From: Gammaproteobacteria bacterium
Lineage (GTDB): Bacteria > Pseudomonadota > Gammaproteobacteria > SZUA-140
DNA: 7,022 bases
Assembly (NCBI GenBank): GCA_026982145.1
Contig: JALSHQ010000006.1
Coordinates: 1-7,022 of the forward strand
Direction: 5' to 3'
Position 1 is the first letter of the stretch, and each line of letters starts with the position of its first letter. Under the pieces are notes generated by a model. It was given only the letters and a program-made list of their open reading frames with translations, made no database searches and was not told where the DNA came from. Positions 1 to 4,235 of the stretch are shown piece by piece. Both the position numbers and the translations under genes were made by a program.

Positions 1-1
1 C

Positions 2-520
2 AACCTTAATACCATTTCCATAAACGGGCAAACCAAGTCGCCCGTCAAAGCAAATTGGCGAGAACTACAAGGGCGCGCCTACGCCTACTGGGCGCCGCTC
101 AATTGGCTCTCCGCTAGTGCTGAATACCAACATGAAATTTTTCACCGCCCCTTAGCACAAAGCTTTGATGACCGAGATGATAAAGTAGGCATCCCAGACC
201 TAACAACCCGACAAATAACATTGGGCACAAGCCTGTTTTCACTCAAAGGCATTACCACCCGCTTCACTGCCAACCGGATTATTCAAAAAGGAACCTTCGC
301 GACCACCTCTCCAACGGGCACGACCACCTCCCAGCTCTCAGATCAATTTTGGGTTGTCGATACTTCAATCAGCTATCGGCTTAAAAAAAGGATGGGGCGC
401 ATTACGGTCGGCGCAAAAAACTTGCTAAATAAAACCTTCCTCTACCATAATACCGACATTACCAACACTCGCACCCTTCCAGGGCGTACAATTTTCACTC
501 AGTTATCACTCTCTTTTTGA
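2..520 (+). CDS. C-terminal part of an outer-membrane beta-barrel protein, TonB-dependent-receptor-like (5' truncated by window edge)
   Basis: An open frame runs from base 2 to a TGA at 518-520, giving 172 residues with no start in view, so this is the 3' end of a longer gene. It alternates short hydrophobic/aromatic strands with polar turns, as in a transmembrane beta-barrel. Near the end, at about residues 136-143, it has the segment VGAKNLLNK, close to the 'G-x-x-N-L-F-D/N-K' strand typical of TonB-dependent receptors. It finishes LSLSF, with the terminal Phe used by the Bam machinery to recognise outer-membrane proteins. Family knowledge: such proteins import chelated metals or other ligands using TonB energy. 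From memory, similar C-termini also occur on outer-membrane proteins that carry TPR repeats before the barrel, so the missing N-terminus (plug or TPRs) decides the assignment. No strong terminator follows, and a separate promoter seems to start the next gene. The barrel call is fairly firm; the substrate is unknown. Confidence 0.7.
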   Translation, partial: NLNTISINGQTKSPVKANWRELQGRAYAYWAPLNWLSASAEYQHEIFHRPLAQSFDDRDDKVGIPDLTTRQITLGTSLFSLKGITTRFTANRIIQKGTFATTSPTGTTTSQLSDQFWVVDTSISYRLKKRMGRITVGAKNLLNKTFLYHNTDITNTRTLPGRTIFTQLSLSF

Positions 521-548
521 ATATTTCTCCGGGCACGTCATGTACCAC

Positions 549-577
549 CTGAAATAACAGCTATGCTTATTTATGAT
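549..577 (+). promoter_or_regulatory. Putative sigma70-type promoter for the small exported protein
   Basis: A -35-like CTGAAA (549-554, 4/6 match to TTGACA) and a -10-like TATGAT (572-577, 5/6 match to TATAAT) are separated by exactly 17 bases. Transcription would start near 584, giving a leader of about 160 bases before the ATG at 748. This is the best-looking promoter I found in the 227-base gap. It is judged by eye only and could be a chance match in AT-rich sequence. Confidence 0.4.
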
Positions 578-660
578 ATAAAGAGCATTCGCATGCTGAT
601 TCTATAGCGCCCCCTCCAGTTAATAGATCACTTTCCCTTCGTACAAGACGTCACTGAGTT

Positions 661-744
661 CTTTTTCGTTCCCTCCTATCATGACTTTAGCCATGAGGGT
701 TTTCCTAACCTTCATGCTTTTACCCAATTCCTGAGGAGGAAAAG
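661..744 (+). promoter_or_regulatory. Possible translation-control leader: anti-Shine-Dalgarno, hairpin and Shine-Dalgarno
   Basis: CCTCCT at 672-677 is perfectly complementary to AGGAGG (734-739), the ribosome-binding site of the next gene. CTTTT at 661-665 can extend the pairing with AAAAG at 740-744 across a 6-base bulge. Between the two lies a hairpin: CATGAGGGTT (692-701) pairs with AACCTTCATG (707-716) over 10 pairs including one G-U, with a TTCCT loop. The leader could therefore fold so as to hide the ribosome-binding site. The hairpin is followed by CTTTTA, so a weak attenuator is an alternative. The complementarity is seen directly; the regulation is inferred. Confidence 0.35.
733..740 (+). 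promoter_or_regulatory. Strong Shine-Dalgarno of the small exported protein gene
   Basis: GAGGAGGA lies 7 bases before the ATG at 748. It is the best ribosome-binding site in the left half of the window. It fixes the start at 748 rather than at the later in-frame ATG at 793, which would cut the signal peptide. Confidence 0.8.
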
Positions 745-747
745 ACC

Positions 748-1023
748 ATGCGCAATACAATTAAAAAAACGCTGACTGCCGCCGCATTTGCCATGTTTGT
801 TGCCTTGCCATTTGGGGCGTACGCCACGGACACCAATAGCTACGTCACAGCTACCGCTAAAGGCAGCGTTAAAGAGGTCTTAGCCGACATCCGAAGTGAC
901 CCAAGAGGCGCTGATGGTGAGGTAATAAAATCAGCAAAAGTGCTGCCATTCGGCAATAAAGACACCACTATTGCCAGTTGCTGGTTTTGTTTTCTCCCTG
1001 GTCAATGCATATGGGTCTGTTAA
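748..1023 (+). CDS. Small exported Cys-tailed protein of unknown function (91 aa)
   Basis: I do not recognise this family. The start is well supported by a strong ribosome-binding site. Residues 1-26 form a textbook Sec signal peptide: a basic N-terminus (MRNTIKK), a hydrophobic core of about 14 residues, and a cleavage site after AYA. The mature chain would be about 65 residues. Its first part (27-77) is polar and Thr/Ser/Lys/Asp-rich without cysteine. The last 14 residues read CWFCFLPGQCIWVC, so all four cysteines (78, 81, 87, 91) crowd the C-terminus with spacing CX2C-X5-CX3C, mixed with Trp, Phe and Ile, and the protein ends on Cys. Possible readings are a disulfide-bonded or metal-binding microprotein, or a precursor whose tail is the active part. 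No modification, export or immunity gene is visible nearby, so none of these can be chosen. Upstream is a receptor-like outer-membrane protein; downstream is a LuxR-type regulator, both on the same strand. Confidence 0.75.
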   Translation: MRNTIKKTLTAAAFAMFVALPFGAYATDTNSYVTATAKGSVKEVLADIRSDPRGADGEVIKSAKVLPFGNKDTTIASCWFCFLPGQCIWVC

Positions 1024-1033
1024 ATATTTAAAG

Positions 1034-1067
1034 ATACCCAGCAAGGTGCAAGGACGCGCCTTGGTAT
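1034..1067 (+). terminator. Stem-loop just after the small exported protein gene, possible weak terminator
   Basis: CAAGGTGC (1042-1049) pairs with GCGCCTTG (1056-1063), 8 pairs with one G-T, around the loop AAGGAC. ATAC (1034-1037) can extend the stem with GTAT (1064-1067) past a 4-base bulge. It begins 10 bases after the stop codon at 1021-1023. There is no run of T directly after the stem, so intrinsic termination would be weak; a 3'-end-protecting hairpin is equally possible. Confidence 0.4.
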
Positions 1068-1129
1068 TCACCTGTTAATTTAAAAGCTCACCAGCGTAAC
1101 TGCCACATTCGCGACCCTAGCGATGGTAA

Positions 1130-1162
1130 TTTATCACATGGCATCTAGGCATTTTATCACAT
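1130..1162 (+). repeat. Tandem 10-bp direct repeat TTTATCACAT, 23-bp period
   Basis: TTTATCACAT occurs at 1130-1139 and again, identical, at 1153-1162. The copies are 23 bases apart, close to two helical turns, so both would sit on nearly the same face of the DNA. They lie in the non-coding stretch about 180-210 bases before the LuxR-type gene, next to an AT-rich tract (1163-1173). Each contains a TCACA like a CRP half-site, but neither has a convincing TGTGA partner. They could be sites for an unknown regulator, or chance. Confidence 0.35.
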
Positions 1163-1211
1163 CTATATTTTTTCACTTCGTTCACTATTAGAACCATCTC
1201 TGAAACCTAGC

Positions 1212-1248
1212 GTGTCTAACGATATGCATCGGCTTCAGGGGTTAGCAC
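1212..1248 (+). repeat. Inverted repeat with 20-base loop upstream of the LuxR-type gene
   Basis: GTGTCTAAC (1212-1220) and GTTAGCAC (1241-1248) are inverted copies with a single bulged T, separated by 20 bases. It could be a loose hairpin in the leader or a protein-binding inverted repeat. An integron attC site was considered and not supported. Confidence 0.3.
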
Positions 1249-1254
1249 AAGGAG

Positions 1255-1318
1255 GTTTAGCGGGAGGGAGCTGACAAACGGGGGAGCAAGGATGCTCCCC
1301 TCAGGTCCTTCACTAAAC
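1255..1318 (+). promoter_or_regulatory. Long imperfect hairpin in the leader of the LuxR-type gene
   Basis: Four nested paired blocks share one axis. GTTTAG (1255-1260) pairs with CTAAAC (1313-1318). GAGGGA (1264-1269) pairs with TCCTTC (1306-1311), with one G-T. CTGA (1271-1274) pairs with TCAG (1301-1304). GGGGAGCA (1281-1288) pairs perfectly with TGCTCCCC (1293-1300) around an AGGA loop. That is 24 pairs with small internal loops and a 6-base bulge (CAAACG, 1275-1280). It ends 24 bases before the ATG of the regulator. No T-tract follows, so it is not a standard intrinsic terminator. Likely readings are a cis-acting RNA element, a small RNA, or a REP/MITE-like palindrome. The pairing is seen directly; the role is inferred. 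Confidence 0.5.
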
Positions 1319-1342
1319 AGCTGACAGCAATTATTACAAATC

Positions 1343-2161
1343 ATGGCAAGTTTGATGGCAATAGAAATAACATTTAATGACCTTCATGAACTCACCGAGA
1401 AACTGAGCCAAGCACGCTCTCTCAATGAAATAAAACAGCAATGCACTGCTTTCTGCCAACTCACCGGCTTTGACTTTTTCAGCTACTGCGCCACTATTCC
1501 AACCACGCTCACTCGGCCAGATATGATTGAGGTCAGCAGCTACCCTGAAGCATGGCTCGCGCTTTACCGAGATCAAGGGCTCATCAAAACAGATCCAACA
1601 CTTATTTATGCTGAGATGCACCATACCCCAATCACTTGGGATGCCATGGTGCTCAGCCGCTTTAATGACAAAAGCACACGCCAGTATATTAAAAAAGCAA
1701 ATAAACATGGCTTAAACAGCGGCATCAGTTTTCCACTTAGGGGTAATGTTGGTAGCACCGCTGTTCTCAGCCTCGCCTCAAAAAAAGCCTCGCCACTCCC
1801 CCCCCAATTGGTTAACACTGCCTTAACCTTCGGGACACTCTTTGCCAATTATGTGCACGATGCTGTATTGCGCCTTTTCGATGAAGACTTGCTCCCCCTC
1901 AAAAAGAAGCGCATCAGCCTACGTGAAAGAGAGTGTCTATTATGGGTTGCAGAGGGGAAAACCACTTGGGAGATTGCCAAGATTTTAAAAATAGCAGAAC
2001 GCACTGTGGTCTATCACCTAGAGAATATTATCTCAAAACTTGAGGTCAAAAACCGCCAGCAAGCCGTTGCACGCGGCATGATGATGAGTTACATCTCACA
2101 TCGCCTCGACTGGGAACCACCGCTACGTCAAAAGAAAACAACCCTCAGAACTAGCGCTTGA
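1343..2161 (+). CDS. LuxR-type transcriptional regulator with an intact acyl-homoserine-lactone-binding domain (solo in this window)
   Basis: A cytoplasmic DNA-binding regulator of 272 residues, slightly longer than the usual 235-250. The N-terminal half (about 12-175) is an autoinducer-binding domain. It keeps all six residues that form the ligand pocket in TraR/LuxR: W71, Y75, D84, P85, W99 and G127, seen in WLALY, KTDPT, ITWD and NSGISFP. A LuxR-type helix-turn-helix spans about 190-245 and keeps E195, L199 and G205 (RERECLLWVAEGK). A basic, probably flexible tail of about 20 residues follows. The intact pocket suggests it binds an acyl-homoserine lactone or a related molecule. No luxI-type synthase is visible, so it is a solo here, though a synthase could lie outside the window. 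The ATG at 1343 is the first start after an in-frame stop (1322-1324); no Shine-Dalgarno precedes it, and ATG 1355 is an alternative. A long leader hairpin ends 24 bases upstream. Confidence 0.9.
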   Translation: MASLMAIEITFNDLHELTEKLSQARSLNEIKQQCTAFCQLTGFDFFSYCATIPTTLTRPDMIEVSSYPEAWLALYRDQGLIKTDPTLIYAEMHHTPITWDAMVLSRFNDKSTRQYIKKANKHGLNSGISFPLRGNVGSTAVLSLASKKASPLPPQLVNTALTFGTLFANYVHDAVLRLFDEDLLPLKKKRISLRERECLLWVAEGKTTWEIAKILKIAERTVVYHLENIISKLEVKNRQQAVARGMMMSYISHRLDWEPPLRQKKTTLRTSA

Positions 2162-2257
2162 AAAATAGACCCACCTCGATTTCCCATCAACCCAAATCAA
2201 TCAGCACGCTATAAACCATGCTAGGATAGCCTAATCACCGCAATATGGGCTGTCACC

Positions 2258-3310
2258 TTGCACCACTCTCTTTTTAAACGACTCTGTTTTACCAGCTTGC
2301 TACTGCTTTCCAGCATTGTCATGGCCAACCCAAAGCATGGTGCAGCCGTATTGATGTACCACCATTTTGGTGAAACACGCTACCCAAGCACCAACATCAC
2401 TTTGCAGCAGTTTGATCAACACCTAGACTACCTTGAACAGCAAGGCTTTCAAGTCTGGCCTCTAGAGAAAATCGTCAACCAACTTAAAACCGGAAAACCT
2501 TTCCCAGCGCAAGTTGTTGCGATCACAATTGACGATGCCTATCGCTCAATCTACACCCACGCGTATCCGCGACTTAAAAAACGTAACTGGCCATTCACTG
2601 TGTTCGTCTCAACCGATGTGATCGATAAAAAGATGCCTGCCTTTATGAGCTGGGATCAGATGCGAGAGATGCAACAGCATGGCGCTACGTTTGCTAATCA
2701 CTCAAGCTATCATGACTCGCTGATTGAGCAAAAAGAGAAGGAGTCATTTGAGGCGTGGCGACAACGTATTTTCAGCGATTTAACGGCCGCGCAAAAACGA
2801 CTGCGAACAGAACTAGGAGTTGCGCCACCACTCTTCGCCTATCCATACGGAGAATACAACATAGCGCTGCAACAGATCATAAAAAATTTAGGTTGGATCG
2901 CTGTTGGGCAGCAGTCGGGGGTGATGAGCCAATATGCTGACCCGCTAGCGCTACCCCGTTACCCAATGGCAGAACGATTCGCTGCACTGAAACCATTTAA
3001 AACTAAAGTGGCGAGCCTGCCCTTGCCCGTGATCAACGCATCACCCGCTGACCCTATGCTCGGCCAACAGAACCCGCCTCACTTGCATATCACACTAGAG
3101 AAAAGTGATGATATTCAGCTCGACCAACTCAATTGCTTTGCCAGCAATCAAGGCAATGCAAAGATAACTTGGACCGATAAAGAACGCGGACAGTTCACCG
3201 TTGAGGCTCATAAGTCCTTTAAAAGTAGGCGTAACCGTTACAACTGTACTGCGCCATCAAAAAGTACCGGCCGTTATTACTGGTATAGCCACCTGTGGAT
3301 TCAACCATAA
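2258..3310 (+). CDS. Exported polysaccharide deacetylase (CE4/NodB fold)
   Basis: 350 residues. The TTG at 2258 is the only usable start after the in-frame stop at 2222-2224 that keeps the signal peptide (residues 1-23, cleavage likely after VMA), which sends the protein to the periplasm or beyond. The deacetylase domain spans about 28-240. Motif 1 is TIDDAYRS, with D92 as the likely catalytic base and D93 binding metal. Motif 2 is NHSSYH, with H148 and H152 binding metal. Motif 3 is FAYPYG at 193-198. The opening MYHHF and the layout resemble PgaB-type enzymes that remove acetyl groups from poly-GlcNAc, but the actual substrate is unknown. The usual DDG is DDA here. Residues about 270-350 form an extra small domain with two cysteines (293, 330) and an aromatic end (RYYWYSHLW), perhaps a disulfide-bonded carbohydrate-contacting module. 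It lies 96 bases after the regulator; no clear promoter or strong ribosome-binding site is visible. Its stop is one base from the stop of the converging glucosaminidase gene. Confidence 0.88.
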   Translation: MHHSLFKRLCFTSLLLLSSIVMANPKHGAAVLMYHHFGETRYPSTNITLQQFDQHLDYLEQQGFQVWPLEKIVNQLKTGKPFPAQVVAITIDDAYRSIYTHAYPRLKKRNWPFTVFVSTDVIDKKMPAFMSWDQMREMQQHGATFANHSSYHDSLIEQKEKESFEAWRQRIFSDLTAAQKRLRTELGVAPPLFAYPYGEYNIALQQIIKNLGWIAVGQQSGVMSQYADPLALPRYPMAERFAALKPFKTKVASLPLPVINASPADPMLGQQNPPHLHITLEKSDDIQLDQLNCFASNQGNAKITWTDKERGQFTVEAHKSFKSRRNRYNCTAPSKSTGRYYWYSHLWIQP

Positions 3311-3311
3311 C

Positions 3312-4235
3312 TTAACTATCGATATTTAAAGTCACATCGCTCAGTGTATTCAGCCGATTACTGCGAATCATCTTTTTGATCTCTTCCACGTACGCTTCGC
3401 CCCGCTCAGAATAGCGCACTAACCCATCCGCAAGCTTTAATGGGCTAAGTACCCGCTGATTATTGCGCATCTCTTCACGCATCTCACGCAACGCCTCGTA
3501 GGCGTGGCCACTATTAATGTTATTCATGTACGACTGTACTGATGCGCGCAATGTCGGGAAGATGCGCACCGAATGACGCTTACCCTCAGCACGCGCTTCA
3601 GGAATCAGCCCTTCGCCCTCTTTATAGGTCCATTCACCAAAGAGGTTTTTGGCTTCACGTGCAAAACGCGAGCTGCCCCAAGCGCTCTCATTGGCCGCTT
3701 GCGCTAACACTAGCGCTGCAGGTACTTCATCAAGTCGGCGCGCTAGCTCGGCTCGGACTGCCTCATCCTCAATGTCACCTTTAACCCGGTAATGGATGAG
3801 TTGCTCTTCAAGCCAGAGACGCTTTTCACTCCCTTTAGCCGGCAGCACATCCCGTGCAAAAAGCGCCAGCATAAAACGGCGTTGCTCATTCAGCGCTCTG
3901 TTTTCAGCCAACACCATCGGCAACAACGAGCGAAAAAAGAGCGATTTTTTGAGTTTAACGTTGGTCACCTCGCCGAGATCTTTAGGCAGAGGGTCCACCA
4001 TCACCGGAGGCACTTCGGAGTCAACCGCTAATGGCCAATGATAATCCAGTTTATTGAATGTGTTCTCCAGCACCTGAGCATCTGCGGCGTTAATCGGCGC
4101 AAGTGTTAACTCCCATTCTGGCAATGCGTGCTCTCGCGTTAAATTCCACCCGATATAAGCCATCATCCCCAGCACTGGCAGTAACAGTGCAATCATCGCT
4201 GCTCTCTTCAACTTCATCGCTTTTACGCTACCCAT
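3312..4235 (-). CDS. Membrane-anchored Bax-like beta-N-acetylglucosaminidase
   Basis: 307 residues. A single hydrophobic segment at about 11-31, preceded by Lys/Arg, suggests an inner-membrane anchor with the rest in the periplasm. The glucosaminidase domain lies at about 165-290. Its signature NESAWGSSRFA (182-192) carries the likely catalytic Glu183, followed by NLFGEW (197-202) and the SVQSYMNNINS region (232-242). Family knowledge: such enzymes cut peptidoglycan glycan chains next to GlcNAc; the closest named relative is E. coli Bax, hence 'Bax-like'. The ATG at 4235 lies 13 bases inside the 3' end of purL and has AGGA 10 bases ahead. ATG 4217, just past the purL stop, is an alternative that still keeps the anchor. 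The overlap indicates one transcript with purL and probable translational coupling. The 3' end abuts the converging deacetylase gene, so the two mRNAs should overlap. Confidence 0.88.
   Translation of the reverse strand: MGSVKAMKLKRAAMIALLLPVLGMMAYIGWNLTREHALPEWELTLAPINAADAQVLENTFNKLDYHWPLAVDSEVPPVMVDPLPKDLGEVTNVKLKKSLFFRSLLPMVLAENRALNEQRRFMLALFARDVLPAKGSEKRLWLEEQLIHYRVKGDIEDEAVRAELARRLDEVPAALVLAQAANESAWGSSRFAREAKNLFGEWTYKEGEGLIPEARAEGKRHSVRIFPTLRASVQSYMNNINSGHAYEALREMREEMRNNQRVLSPLKLADGLVRYSERGEAYVEEIKKMIRSNRLNTLSDVTLNIDS

Larger units (their letters stand above)
1024..1342. other. 319-base non-coding stretch rich in structure
   Basis: No convincing gene lies here. It holds a post-gene stem-loop (1034-1067), a tandem 10-bp repeat (1130-1162), an inverted repeat (1212-1248) and a long imperfect hairpin (1255-1318). 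The octamer AGCTGACA also occurs twice, at 1269-1276 and 1319-1326. AAGGAGG at 1249-1255 looks like a strong ribosome-binding site but has no start codon at a suitable distance. I found no well-formed sigma70 promoter. A 10-codon frame (1292-1324) after GGGGGAG is too weak to call a gene. Confidence 0.6.

Noticed and set aside
547..562. Lux-box-like inverted repeat (ACCTG, 6 bases, CAGCT) near the -35 element
   Set aside because: Only 4 of 5 bases are symmetrical, the spacing is not that of a 20-bp lux box, and the centre lies near -30 rather than about -42.
681..734. Upstream 17-codon ORF whose stop touches the microprotein ribosome-binding site
   Set aside because: No ribosome-binding site precedes its ATG, the preceding bases being pyrimidine-rich; it could be chance.
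748..1023. Bufferin (DUF2282) or methanobactin precursor
   Set aside because: The Cys pattern does not match what I know of either, methanobactin precursors lack a Sec signal, and no DUF692/MbnB-type or MbnC-type gene is visible.
1123..1161. CRP (cAMP receptor protein) sites
   Set aside because: Both decamers have TCACA, but the bases 11 upstream match TGTGA at no more than 2 of 5 positions.
1212..1248. Integron attC-like site (GTCTAAC ... GTTAGCA)
   Set aside because: The left core fits RYYYAAC, but the right core does not fit GTTRRRY. The whole element is about 35 bases, shorter than known attC sites, and no integrase or cassette structure is nearby.
1292..1324. 10-codon leader peptide inside the long hairpin (ATG 1292, stop 1322)
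   Set aside because: It has a GGGGGAG ahead, but the frame is very short, lies within the stem, and has no codon run suggesting attenuation.
1334..1708. Minus-strand open frame opposite the LuxR-type gene
   Set aside because: It is a shadow of a gene with clear conserved domains on the plus strand.
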